Part shown: positions 1-10,989 of the stretch, piece after piece
Layout: the number at the start of each line of letters is the position of its first letter
Position numbering within the stretch: the stretch's first letter is position 1
Source: Laetiporus sulphureus 93-53
Taxonomy: Eukaryota > Basidiomycota > Agaricomycetes > Polyporales > Laetiporaceae
Direction of reading: 5' to 3'
DNA length: 64,000 bases
Assembly (NCBI RefSeq): GCF_001632365.1
Contig: NW_024468525.1
Span: forward strand, 62,001 to 126,000
Program-made: the position numbers and the translations under genes
The notes under the pieces: generated by a model
Seen by the model: the letters and a program-made list of their open reading frames with translations, nothing else
The model's database searches: none
Told to the model about the DNA's origin: nothing

Positions 1-988
1 TGGACATGGTGACCAGAATGAGAGGAGTGGTGGTGGATATGGGGAGGGTACCGATCCTCTCTTATGAGCACAAAGTCACTTCTTCCGTGGTTCTAGTGCC
101 CCTGCTATTCTATATTGACAGTGCCCGGCATCCCCAGTTACTGACGCTGTTGGCCAGAATGAGCGCAAGTCAAACATCGAAGGGAGGAATTCTCGGTGTC
201 TTTCTCCCTGGAACGTAATCCTACCGGTGCCCGACGCTTCCCGATGCTTCATGATTCGGATGCTAACAGCTCTTTTTTATCGACACTCTTCGCTATCTCT
301 ATATTAAATGCTATTTACGTGTATGCAGGGCCCCAGCATCATGAGTACGTCATCGTACGAATTTCGCTTGCGATTCGGATGAAAATGATTTCGGGAGTTT
401 TCTCGCATGACGATTACACATCTCAGGTGTGGCCACCAGCGAATAATAGGACACGTCTCTACACGTAACATCACAGACACGGTTCAAGCACTTTACGAAA
501 ATTATTATTGTGAGGTAGTGCTTACCCGTGGCTTTCAAATGCATTTGATGGATCCATCGTGCACATGCACAATTGCAATAGCATCTGGAGGAAAAATGGT
601 CAGCTTGATCGCACCGATGTGCTTTCGCGAGCATGTGATGAATGTGTTCAACTCGCGTCAGTGGCTCAGAAGGACAAAGTGCATCAGAGAGCGACCACTC
701 GTCCAAGTTTCCAAGGGTGAAGAAGCCTGAACGGACATTCACAACCACATCAAATCTGAAGATCTGGTCGGGGAGGGCCGCAGCGCTGGATTTTCTCTGC
801 CGGACTTGTGAAGTCTAGTGCACTGAAGCATAGTAAATTGATTCATAGATGCACCGCCATGCAACAAATGCAGGATAGAAACAATCATAATACGTATTCT
901 TACAAGACATCAACCATAAGCATTGCTAGGTTCCGTGCATTCACCCATGACCAGGGAGGACCAGGAACTCTGTCGTTTACAGTTTATG
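1..988. other. no supported gene
   Basis: Open frames of 70-130 codons occur on both strands between 190 and 750, but they overlap each other. None shows a recognisable domain, membrane segment, or splice pattern that extends it. I see no repeat or RNA gene here. Confidence 0.4.
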
Positions 989-1441
989 TCAGTATGAGTC
1001 AAAACATGTAAAAAAGGACACATCTTCGACATCCTCGTCTGAAGATGCTGCAGCTACATCATCAGTGAACTCGGCAGCTGCATTGTCATCTTGAACAGGT
1101 TCGTCAGGGGCAGGAAGGGGGTCAGGAGGAGCAGCGGCAGGAGGAGCGGCAACCTGAGGAGCCGCGAGCTGAGGAGCCGTGATCTGAGGAGCCGCGAGCT
1201 GAGGAGCCGCGATCTGAGGAGCGGCGACCTGAGGAGCCATGACCTGAGGAGTGGTGGTGACGATGTAAAGAGCATGAGCGGTGGCGGCGGCGGCGGCGAC
1301 GGCATAAGCTTTCCTGGCGGCTTGAATGGCAGTGGCTTGCATTTTGTCGTTGGTCTTTTTCGTGGCCTCAGAAATCGACGCCGCCATGTAGACTGCCTCG
1401 GAAATGATTTCTGGCTCGGCAGCAGGTACAGGATACGTCAA
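989..1441 (-). CDS. Ala/Pro-rich repeat protein, unidentified
   Basis: A 150-residue frame opens at a Met at 1441, and the same frame stays open upstream to about 1570, so an upstream exon or an earlier start is possible. The first 60 residues are Ala-rich and look helical (EAVYMAASISEATKK). Next comes a tandem run of pentapeptides of the form APQ(V/I/L)(A/T/M), encoded by a 15-bp minisatellite. An Ala-Pro stretch and an acidic tail (DEDVEDV) close the protein. The repeat array keeps frame and varies mainly at single positions within the unit, which suggests coding use. I do not recognise a family. It could be a real low-complexity gene, an ORF of a mobile element, or fortuitous. Confidence 0.35.
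   Translation of the reverse strand: MTYPVPAAEPEIISEAVYMAASISEATKKTNDKMQATAIQAARKAYAVAAAAATAHALYIVTTTPQVMAPQVAAPQIAAPQLAAPQITAPQLAAPQVAAPPAAAPPDPLPAPDEPVQDDNAAAEFTDDVAAASSDEDVEDVSFFTCFDSY
1154..1258. repeat. 15-bp minisatellite, seven units
   Basis: Seven tandem units start with CTGAGGAG on the plus strand. Unit variants are CCGCGAG, CCGTGAT, CCGCGAT, CGGCGAC, CCATGAC and TGGTGGT. The unit length is a multiple of three, so the minus-strand frame through it is never broken. It encodes the APQxA pentapeptide array of the overlapping protein. Confidence 0.85.
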
Positions 1442-1610
1442 AACGTGGATGCCACCAGTGGCAGCGGTGCGTAGAGCAGCGAGAGTCGAAAAAAAGAGGG
1501 TCGCGTCGAGCGGACCTTCTTCCAGGAGCCTGGATCGTGACTTTATGGCTTTGCAGTGTGTGGAGCAGTGTTTCTAAAACAAATCTGTATATGTAGATTT
1601 GAACAAACAA

Positions 1611-3068
1611 TGGATGGCTTACTTTGAACGTTTGGGGAACAAGATTGGAATCCCCGCAACGCGGGCATCCAAACGTCTCCAGATGCTCTCTTACAAATCA
1701 CAAACTGACTGGTATATCTTTGTATTTTACGACAGCTGTGTTAACGTGTTGACGTTGATCGTGGTTCCAACGTCAGCTGTAGCATATGCCATTGCAGGGC
1801 TGGCATGTGAACGAGCTGTTTGGTCTTTGGTGGGGACAAACGCGAGAGGGAGGCATTGGGTAACTGTAAAGGGCAGTTGCGATAAGACTCCGTGGATAGT
1901 CTCAAGTCCGGAGCAGGAAAGCGCACTGAGTTGTTCTCGTGGATGGCCGGAGGGATGACCTATGGTGGCGCTAAGCAGGCGGACAAGAAGATAAACGCCC
2001 TCGTCAGAGTGTCGCTACTCGCGCTCACCCCATAGCTTTCTCACCAGCCCACCCACTACATTTAGCGTTTAATGGTGGTGTAGTCGTGCCGCCCCTCATC
2101 AGGCAGCTACGCCGCCACTTCACGCTCGAGAGCCGAGATCTAGAGATTCAGCCGAGCGCGTCGATCGCCAGGCAGCGAATTGGGAACCTGGCCACTGCAA
2201 CCAGGATCCCGGACATTGCACTCGCATGGCTTGCCCAAACCACGTGCACGCCCAGCCGAATCCTCTCCCCAATATGCATGGACGATACGATTGGGCGCGA
2301 GCATGATAAGCATCCTGTGGAAGACGAAATGGACATCCCATTCTACGTTATCTTTTCGCTTTCACGCAGTGTACTTCCGCCGTCGCACAAAACAAGCTAT
2401 AGCTTTGTCTGTATGCATGCGGCTGAGCTAAAAGATGCAAGTGTTCTGGACATCTTTTGTGTAATGAGACTTCCTCACGCAAACGGTGCTCTCAGTCTCA
2501 TTTCCACCGAGAATCTGATCGGGATTGGATGCGGTCTAGCCTTATTTGGCTGGCTCCCTGTTCCTGAATAAATGTGTGGGAGGTCAGGCAGATGGGCGAA
2601 GAGTTGAATTTCCTCTGGTCTGAGTTCTCGGAGTTCTCATGACGTGATCAGGCACAGCAGCCATGCTTGGGGTTGTGATTTGGGTAGCTTAGAAGACATA
2701 CGCATGAGTATCTGACTTCACGGCTTGTTATTGATCGGACTGTATGCGGGCCGAATTATCACCTACGAATCTAACTCGAAGCGCGTCAGGCATATGAGCA
2801 GCTCAGACGGTGTACGGCGCAAAGAGAGAAAAGACTTACGAATAGCCACGAGGAGCAGCTTTTCGGTGACGTCAACTGAACAAGAGGCTGAGGTTGATTT
2901 CGTGGCCATGGGTGCGTCCGATAATCAAGCCCTCCGAGGCCGAAAAGAACGAGTACCTTACATTAAAGGAAGTGATTCTGAAGATTGACCCTGAGGATAT
3001 CCTCACCCGCGTATGTGGATTCTCATCACTCCACAAGCTGGCGTGTATGACAGGACATGTCTAGAACT
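1611..3068. other. no supported gene
   Basis: The longest frame (2086-2571, plus, 161 codons) has no recognisable domain and competes with frames on the other strand over the same bases. A second plus-strand frame at 2725-2988 is rich in basic and acidic residues but is equally unsupported. Confidence 0.35.
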
Positions 3069-3284
3069 TCAGACACTATTAAATAGGCCACAACGCAGGG
3101 GATTCTTCGGACACGAGATCATGAGATGTTTGGACAGTAGCCCCGAGATGTCTCCCCATTTGTCTGAGCCATACTCATAGACCGCTTGAGTGAAGATGAG
3201 GTGCTCGATGTCGTTTATGTCGATGTCCGCTCGCCTAGTGCACCCTGTCGAAGCCACTTGAGATAAAGCCTGCAGATGGCCCAA
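3069..3284 (-). pseudogene. Myb/SANT-like domain fragment (BRD8-like N-terminus)
   Basis: Reading leftward, the frame contains a stretch close to the Myb/SANT-like N-terminus of fungal bromodomain (BRD8-like) proteins: an acidic lead (DIDINDIEHL), then IFTQAVYEYGSDKW, then GDISGLLSKH and CPKNP. That matches the 'aqavyelGsdaW..vskLLskHp...rPk' pattern as I know it. The frame stops about 15 residues after the motif. No bromodomain or long C-terminal part is visible nearby on the same strand. I read this as a broken fragment, although one or more further exons to the left cannot be excluded. The identification rests on this single motif block. Confidence 0.45.
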
Positions 3285-3507
3285 AATGTGCGTGTGCGGG
3301 GAGAGGCATGCGGTGTTGGTCGAGGCTCCGGATCACAGATCGCTGGGTCCGAAGTGATGGGTAGCGCTGGGGGCCTGCAAGGATGGTGCGGGAATGCGAC
3401 GAAGTTACAGAGGTACGCCAGAAGATGTTTAACAAAATGAAGGTGAACCTAGCACGTGAGAACTCACCATTGTCGCCTTGGCTGCGAAAATCTTCTGCAG
3501 CAAGCAA

Positions 3508-4505
3508 TCGTTAGATGATTGCGAGATCTTGGCTATCTGATGTGGTTTAAGGGTTGCCTCAAAGCCCTCGATCTAGGTGAGGCGAAGAATGCGATCATGG
3601 AACATCTTGAGGGGGACGGTGTAGGAATGTGTGGATCAGCACGAGACAGACAAAACTTCAGTGTAGCTATTATGCAAAAGATCGAGACTAGCTAGCTATC
3701 GTTTGGCTTTGATGTTGCAGCGAGGCAGACTGTGGTTCAGTAGCTGAGGTTGCCGGAGCAGGAGGGCGGCGGCAAGATAATTATCTCTTGCCATGCTTAC
3801 ATGGTCTCATGACCGTGACACGCCAAATAGACGCCCGAGTCAGTGCATCACCGAAACGCTTCAGCTTGGACATTAATCAACAATGTTAGACATGAACGTG
3901 GATTCTGAGCGTTACCGATGGGAGTACTGGCTGTAGTTTCCTCTAAATACTATACACCTCTCATTACCACATTTACTGCGACATCAATGAGCTCGGGCTT
4001 GCTTATATGTAGGCTCAGCTTATCTTTCGGCGTGGGATGTTCGCGAAAATTGCAGCGTGCGTGATCCGCCGGAGGCCGCTGATTATGTAGGATTTGGTCA
4101 GTCGATATATGCCGATGTGTATAATGCATAAATATAAATCAGAGCACAGCACAGCTTAGGGACATGTACATTTCATTCCAACACAAAACAACCTAAGAAA
4201 GTAGGGAGAATCTCGACTCCAGTTCATCAGACTTCATATAGTTATCTACACTTTCACCTATCTCTGTTGTTATTCTCGCAAGTCCCACCCAGTCCTGCAT
4301 CCGAACTCTATTGATGCACCACCATATGCTTCCAGATTGATAGCCATCATACCCACCCTCGTATCAACTGCTTTGTCCTGACGGATGATGGTGTTCCAAG
4401 GCAACGTAACACAGAGATGAAATTGCAGGCTTGAGTATTTGTGGCATATCTTGCAAAATGTCGTGAGCGGAGGGAAGAGACGATGGGTAAGATATTCGGA
4501 GGCAG
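3508..4505. other. no supported gene
   Basis: This is an intergenic stretch downstream of the F-box gene on its strand. I see no frame longer than about 60 codons and no clear repeat. Confidence 0.5.
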
Positions 4506-5677
4506 CTAATTTTCAGTGTAGACATCAAGGAAGGCAGTCGCAACTGTGAACTGTTGGTTAGTAATTAAAAGACAGCAAACATTTCAAGAAGCCTGACCTT
4601 CCATCGGTTGAGCTTTTGTGCATAATCACATGAGGGGGATGTGCCGGCATCTTTGAGGACAATGATCAGATACCTTAATCGCTTCCCAACCTTCGCCAGC
4701 ATTTTCCAGAACCTCGCATGCAACTCCAGCCCCATCTCCAACTCCAGTACAACTGGCATTGTCGTTTCCACCAAGGACAGAGGAAACTTTGAGAACACGA
4801 GTGCTCGGCTGATACGCAAAACCAAGTGTCGCACTGGGCATGTCACATTCCAAGGATGGCTATATGTAACGTCTCCCATGTCGATGAAATCCAGATGTGG
4901 CCAGCATATGCCATCAGCTTGTGAGGGCAGGCTAGAGAGCAGACTAGAAGTGACTTGACGCAAGCAAATCCTCTTTATGTTCGGGAATGCGAGGACGAAC
5001 ACCGACATGGGGAGCTTGCAATCCATGAGAGAGAGATGAGAGAGAGATGACCACTGTGAACATGAATTCGGAGGGCTGCGGTGCAGAGTCGTCGTGGATG
5101 ACATTGTTGAAGACCCAGAATTTTCGGTGGGAGTGTCTCGGGATTCAGAGAAGAGAGCAGGGATAGGGTCCTCTGGATGGAAATGTAGCCCGAACTGTAG
5201 AGCTAATTCGTGAGGCTTTGAAGTCAACTTCTCGACCATTGCCAAAGAGTCGCTCCCTACACCCCACAGTTCGAGCTGGGTTAAATTAGGCAACACTGCC
5301 ACAGCATCAGCGCATGATGGCTGCTGCACCAAAAGCCACTCGATAGAGCCTAGCCCCAAGGAATGAATATGTACCGAGGATGGGTGTGACAACAGTGCTG
5401 TAAATCGAGCGATAGTGGGCTTGCTTGCGCCTTTGAGAGCAGCCGAGCTAATTCGCAGCTCGCGCACCAAGACCAAGCATTTTACAGGTTCTTGCAACAA
5501 CAATGTGCATACTTGTTTGACGTGTCCAAGGTGTTTTAGGTTGATGATACGGAAAGCTTGTCGCATAGCAATGGCGTGAAATTGTTTGGTCGTGAGGGAG
5601 AGCTGGAAGGCCTCATCCGTTGAGAGGAACGAGACAATTGCAGTAAGGATGTCCGTGTTCAGAGCGACCAAGGACAT
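4506..5677 (-). CDS. F-box protein
   Basis: The main exon (5677 down to 4598) encodes 360 residues opening with an F-box-like segment: LNTDILTAIVSFLSTDEAF, then LTTKQFHAIAMRQAF. This is followed by a Leu-rich region with repeating strand/helix blocks typical of mushroom F-box proteins (LTQLELWGVGSD, LSHLSLMDCKLP). Such proteins are substrate adaptors of SCF ubiquitin ligases; the substrate is unknown. Reading straight through gives a stop at 4565 and 370 residues. A 47-bp intron (4551-4597) with a GT donor, an ACTAAC branch-like site and a CAG acceptor instead adds 14 residues and ends at 4506 (374 residues). I prefer the spliced form. This is the only gene in the left half that looks fully intact. 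Confidence 0.75.
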
Positions 5678-6095
5678 CTAAGAATAGAATCAGCAACTGT
5701 ATCTAACGTTATGATGGAATAATGAACATCACCGATGGTAGCGTACATCTGTCTCCGAGCATCGCACTCAAGATGTAGGCGACTTAACACGGCTGGGCCT
5801 CGGATGAGCTGTGGGAGTCTGTGTGGCGGGTAGCTGGTGGAAGGCCTCTAAACTCCTGAAGAACAGCTGCTGTGGCAGAAACCTCATGTATATTCCTTCT
5901 CAGCTCAACGGAACCATTGCGGAATTGCAGGCTCAGGCGAGACGGCGATGGCTGAACGAGAGCTTTCGGCGTCTAATTTATGAGACTCGTTCAACTTGGT
6001 TGCTATTTTTTGCCATCAAGCTCAATGAACGCTGAAAATCAGGCATTTCAAGTGCCGTACACCAGTGCTGACAGCATTGATGAACGTGACAGGCA

Positions 6096-7312
6096 CTACC
6101 GTGCTACTACCGCGTCTTCCACTTCAAGAGCGGGATCACCTCTCCATAAGAATGACAGGCATCTCCGTGCCTTCTCCTCTCTTCCTCGCCAGTAAGCTAT
6201 CTCACTTTGTGTCTTTGGGTGACCCGTGGAGCCGCGCTGTGGACGAGGGCCATCCTGCGCAATCGGGGAGGACACGAAAGGCTTACACTCAGTTCCTGCA
6301 GCAGCACTTCGTACAATGTTGACTGTGATGAAGCTTTCCGGACAGCATCACCCATCTTGTCCGTGTGGGTGGCAATGAGCTTGGTGAACTCTTGCCGCAA
6401 CCGCAGTAGACTGTACAAACCATTAAACATGACTTGACAATGTCGTTGACGGGCTTACTTTGAAAAGCTCATTGTCTCTTCTGGCTGCTCGGTTAACGCT
6501 ATGAAAGAGTTAGAAGGCACAGAATAATGGCGGCAAATCTAAAATGTACGTTCAATTGAGCATCGGAAATGCGTATCAATAGTATGCGACATGTATCACG
6601 TTGGATACAACGGTATTTGTCGTAACGACGCCTCTACGGAAGTATCCGGATGTCACTCATCGGCCAACTTCTTCACGGAATCGATGTGCTCCACCGTCAA
6701 CCTCCGAAAGACGGGCCACATCGGCAGCCGGATCGTGAAGATGAAAGTCTCAAGCGGGCTGCAATTTCGCTTCTGGACTTCCTTCATGACGTGTTCTGTC
6801 AGGCATATCTTTGCGAGCAGTGCGATGACTGGTGGTGCTGGCTTGAGAATAGAGTTGATGAATGTCTGGCATGGATGGGGGTGAGCTTCCTTTGTTGTGC
6901 ACTGGAGAATGGCCTTACCTGACAGTACTCCAGCACTGGATCCATAACCTGCTTCCAGATTATGCAACGCGGCTTCGTTTTCCTTCGCAGAACTATCTCC
7001 TGCAGTGACCGACATCACGCCGATGATGTTATTGACGCGTTGAAGAGGGGGAGGTTAAAGTTGGAGCCCGTATCAGACAAAGCATCGTCATAGTCACCGG
7101 CCATTGGAGACAGAAGTGACATGGGAGACCGCAAGGAGACACTCAACTGCTTCAAATGCATGGAATGCCCATGTTCTTTTGCGAAAAGGTTGTTAACGAA
7201 AGTGAACTCTGCACTCGCGTTGTCCATGAGGACCAGTAGGTGATTCAGGAGGCAGGTGTCAGGCTTGCCTATGAAGGGCTGCTCTCGGCAGAGAAGTCCG
7301 TGCTTGGCCTAC
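6096..7312 (-). pseudogene. VPS52: VPS52 3' fragment (GARP complex), broken
   Basis: Vps52 is a subunit of the GARP/EARP tether for endosome-to-Golgi transport. The fragment holds its C-terminal half: an LLVLMDNASAEFTFVNNLF block near 7235-7180, then a loop, a WKQVMDPVLEYCQ block, an intron, and TFINSILKPAPP...LTEHVMKEVQKR..LE.FIF.IRLPMWPVF (about 6870-6660). A later exon begins LLRLRQEFTKLI, and an IAYWRGREEKARR tail is near 6190. Several junctions still look spliceable. Two frame changes are visible: one in a C-rich run near 7050-7060, the other just before the WKQVMDP block near 6960. The N-terminal half of the protein is absent. In its place a coatomer-epsilon fragment begins directly upstream on the same strand. 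Confidence 0.75.
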
Positions 7313-8093
7313 AGTCAAGCGCTTACCCCATGCAGGGTGAGCAGATATGCAGAAGAGAGCGAGGTGCTTCCAAGCTGCTCGGTGTAGAAAGAGTTGCAGT
7401 CAGAATAGCTGTCCTTGCCAGTGACAAGGCTGATGAATGACTCGATGACTTGCAGGAGCAGGTCGTCCTCTGACCATCGCTTGGCCTGGTCGAACTCCTT
7501 GCGTGCAAGGTCAGGGCGATTGATAGACAGGTATAGTACGGTGACAGTGACAGTGTAAGCTGATCGGTGAATGAGCTGCAAAATGAAAGACGAGAGACAT
7601 ATGTCTCGAGGTTCTGCGTACTCGTCCCGGCGCCGATATTTTCCAATCCCTCTTAGACTTCATCAGCTAGCACGAAGGCCGCCCCAGCAAGCACCCGCAC
7701 TATGCCCTTCTCCTTCTCATCCGCATCAGCGTCCTCACCCCCAATCTCGATGGAGATCCCGGAGCTCCTTGAGCGATGTATCCTTGTTGTCTGCTGATGA
7801 GGCCCCACTGTAGCGAGCGAGGGTGGATACCGCCTTTAGTGCAACATTCTTCATATCCTCTCAGAATACTTGTGGAAACGCCTCGGTTTCGTTGAGCGTG
7901 ACGTGTGTGCGAGCCAGGTATACGAGGATCGGGGTGCTGTCCAGAGAGCTGGGGTCGGGTAGCGTGAGGTTGATTAATGACTTGTGTGCGCCTGATTGAC
8001 ACACCGCTCGACGACTAGGAACAAATATGAAGCTTCGAGCTGCATACCAAAAGTGAACCGTTGTTTGACACGGTGCAATTCTGACAAGTCCAT
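7313..8093 (-). pseudogene. SEC28: coatomer epsilon subunit 5' fragment, broken
   Basis: Epsilon-COP is the TPR-type subunit of the COPI vesicle coat. The ATG at 8093 gives MDLSELHRVKQRFTFG. After an intron (GT at 8047, AG before 7991) follows AHKSLINLTLPDPSS and LVYLARTHVTLNE. Further on come VALKAVSTLARY, RVLAGAAFVLADE, and the long block LSINRPDLARKEFDQAKRW then EDDLLLQVIESFI. The copy is damaged: TGA at 7861-7863 and TAA at 7653-7655 lie in the expected frame, and one frame change is needed near 7755. Homology stops at YLLTLHGV (about 7330), leaving out roughly the last third of the protein. A VPS52 fragment follows at once. Confidence 0.78.
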
Positions 8094-8110
8094 CGTAGCA
8101 TGGCTGTTGA

Positions 8111-10140
8111 GGTTACTTTAGTTGTGAGGCAACTTCTCGGGCAGAAAGGAGCCAACTAGACACTCGGAAACAAGAAAGTTGAACTGCTGACGTCCACGTT
8201 GACGACGATCGCTCTTGACATTGACAAACAAATACGGTTCACTTCATACAGCAGAGATCGAAGAGAATCAATGAGAGAGGGATGATGGAGTGCAAGCGTT
8301 CCAAATTTATGGTCCGCGCAGCGGACGACAAGCTAGTGGGCGCCAAACAGTACACACTAAAAAGTGGCTCATCTCTTGCAGCTCATATGGGCTCCACTTC
8401 CAACTTGAATGATGTTCGGACTCTTCCGTGCTCAACGTCGACCCAGGAAAGGCATGAGGAGCAATCTTCCACAAGCTATCTATTGCCGTACTCAGTGAGA
8501 AGAGTGCCCACATAAAAAAAGGTGGATAAACTAGCACCACCACCTTCCACAGAGTCAGCAACTAGCATTCTAACTCCTGCATCGCGGTCCTGCTCCGAAG
8601 CTTCAACCTGTAAGCCCAGAGCAAGTTCAATTCATGGCTATCATCGGCCTCCTTCTGCAGTTATCGTTTTCACCTCTGCTCTCGAAAGACTATCATCATC
8701 TCCCTGTGGCTCTATCCAGTTCGCCTTGGTTCATGCATATGTATCCCGTGGATTCATCACTCCATTAGCCCTGGAAATGTGGGATGGACCATTACGGTTG
8801 TGATATACCAAGCATCAAAGCATGAAATAGGGACTAGTGGGGATACTACGAGCTCTCTTCCCCTTCTTGTTAGAAATGAAATGATAGGAATATTGCACAA
8901 TGCAATGACAGTCTTGCTCGCCTATGGCAGCTCCTTGTAGGCAAGCAGACAACCGCTGGGTTGCGAGGGGTCTTTCATAGATTGCTTATGTTTGGAGCTT
9001 ACTCGAGGTGATCATAACACCGAAGCTAGTGCAGCATTCGTGGCGAAGACGTTCCTATACGGGTGACATTTTGATGCAAAGCAGGCACTGGCATGGGCTA
9101 TGCTCGTATCGCAAGCAGATTGTGCAGCGAAGGTATGTACGTCTCCGTCATCCACGTTGCAACTATCCGACTCATGAGTTGACTACGAAGTTGTACGAGC
9201 TCTGCAAGTCTGTGCACCATCTAATCGCAGGTCCAGGCCGAACTGCAGGCGAGCGGCTCAAGGCGGGAAAGCCTGTTCAGTCACTGTTAGCCCTGACGAG
9301 GGTACAGTCAATATCTAATGCTCGCGTCTACCATCTTCAAAGCCTATTGTTTGTCATCGACAGCCATTGGCATACTTTCCATGACGGTTCACAGCAGGAT
9401 ATGCTAGAAACCATGCCCATGATGACTCTGTTGTTCAATCCTGGGGTTTCCTTTGATTTGCAGCTATTGCTGATGCGGTTCACACCACCCCCCACCAATC
9501 ATCACCGACTGAAATATCGGGTTCGATTTAGACTCATGCAATGTGACGAACAACCATTTTCATTGTATGTCGGGCTGCGTGCCAAGCAGCAGCGGTCCTT
9601 CCCCTCAACGCCGACAATCTTCTGACTCACAACGCGTCCTGGCCGAGATTGAGTCCTTGGCCAAGGACCTCGAGGTACATGATCCTAATGCTCCCATACG
9701 ACTGTGTTTGTTCTTTGCTTTCATGCTGCGAATCAAGACACACGCTTGTTCAGGATGCAGGACAGGATCTCTCGACCTGATTAATCAATAAGTGGCAGAT
9801 GGCACGGGAAGAGGACGTGAATGTCGCCATTTAACGCGGGCGACCTGTTGATGCTTGTAGAGAGCACCTGAGGCTCTCTTTTCAATGTGGTTTGGTTTGT
9901 AGGATGTTGTTGCCAGGATGCTCGATCGTGAACGCAATATGTGCGATTATCATGGCATGGCTGTGATCCGAGAATCCTTCCTTCATACTCACATCGCTCC
10001 GCTCAGCAGTCAGGTTGTGCAATCTTCCAATCTGCCACGTCCACTGGCCAGTTCGGCTATTGAAGCAGCATTGGCTTCTTCCACCAACCCATGTCAGCTG
10101 GCGAACAGAAACATGGGATCTTGGCGTGATTGACCCACTC
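8111..10140. other. no identified gene; possible decayed coding sequence
   Basis: A plus-strand frame of 205 codons (9008-9625) overlaps others and shows no known domain. Short segments in neighbouring frames between 9030 and 9790 read like decayed coding sequence (for example KQALAWAMLVSQAD near 9080) but could not be assigned. Confidence 0.3.
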
Positions 10141-10146
10141 GTGAAC

Positions 10147-10801
10147 ACGAAGGGCATCTTGCTCATGACTGCTGCCCTCATTCTCAGAGCCTTCCTTGGA
10201 ATCGTCTAGGACAGGACGTATGCGTGGTACGGTCATCGCAGAAGCCAAGGATTCAAAAACACACCTCCTGCACAGAGGAACAGCGGCCCGCCATGGCAGG
10301 AAGTGATGTTCTATCTCCATTTCCTCTCTGTGCCTATGCCCTACCTCATCAGGAAGGACATAGCCTCGCAGTTTGAAGTAATATACAGTGGACCGAAACT
10401 CGAGCTTTCTCTCCCAGTCCTCCTCCTGAAGACAAATGTGACCTCCTACCTCACTTCGACCTTCGACTTTTGGGATGCGAGCATGTCTCCTGGCACATTG
10501 GCGATCACCACCGCATATATTGCTCTTTTCCTCGCCACCATCACACAGCTGTTCTGCGTCTCTGGTGTTCGCCAGCTCTCCGCACGCATTTCATTGCTTA
10601 CGGTCACACGTATGCTTCTTGTTCGCAACTTAGTGGTTTCGCTCATCATCAGTGTCGTGCTGTTTAGTGGCATGGGACGTGTACCGACGGGCATGAAAGT
10701 GATTAAGCTTGGGGTGGGCGCTTTGCTGGTGTTTGGAGGCACAGTCGGATATTCGCATGGACGGAAACACCGCCCGAAGGCTAAAGAGAGGGCGAAGCAG
10801 G
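10147..10801 (+). pseudogene. YEA4: YEA4-type nucleotide-sugar transporter 3' fragment
   Basis: This is the C-terminal half of a UAA-family (SLC35B-like) membrane transporter that moves UDP-N-acetylglucosamine into the ER/Golgi. Visible blocks are GILLMTAALIL, a DRTYAWYG segment, EVMFYLHFLSVPM, ATITQLFCVSGVRQLSARIS, VRNLVVSLIISVVLFSGMG and GALLVFGGTVGYS, ending in a basic tail (RKHRPKAKERAKQ) at about 10800. That gives four or five hydrophobic helices. A TAG at 10207-10209 interrupts the frame exactly where the family has Gln (..GIVQD.TY). Both sides of the stop are in the same frame, so it looks like a single CAG-to-TAG change. I could not find the N-terminal helices upstream. It is therefore truncated as well as interrupted, and probably non-functional. 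Confidence 0.7.
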
Positions 10802-10989
10802 TAGGTGAGCTCAATAATATTGCAGTTACAATGTACGTGTCACCTGCTCGCGGTATTTCTCTTTTTTTTTTGCAGGTATGCTCTGTTCCTATCTCTTTCT
10901 CTTCTCTCTCCCTTTCATCTTGTATATCTACTGCACATCACATTCGGTCACCCCCATCGATTTCGAAAAGGCCTTCAAGTTGATGGACA

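Noticed and set aside
2086..2571. 161-codon plus-strand frame
   Set aside because: No motif and comparable overlapping frames on the other strand; not enough to call a gene.
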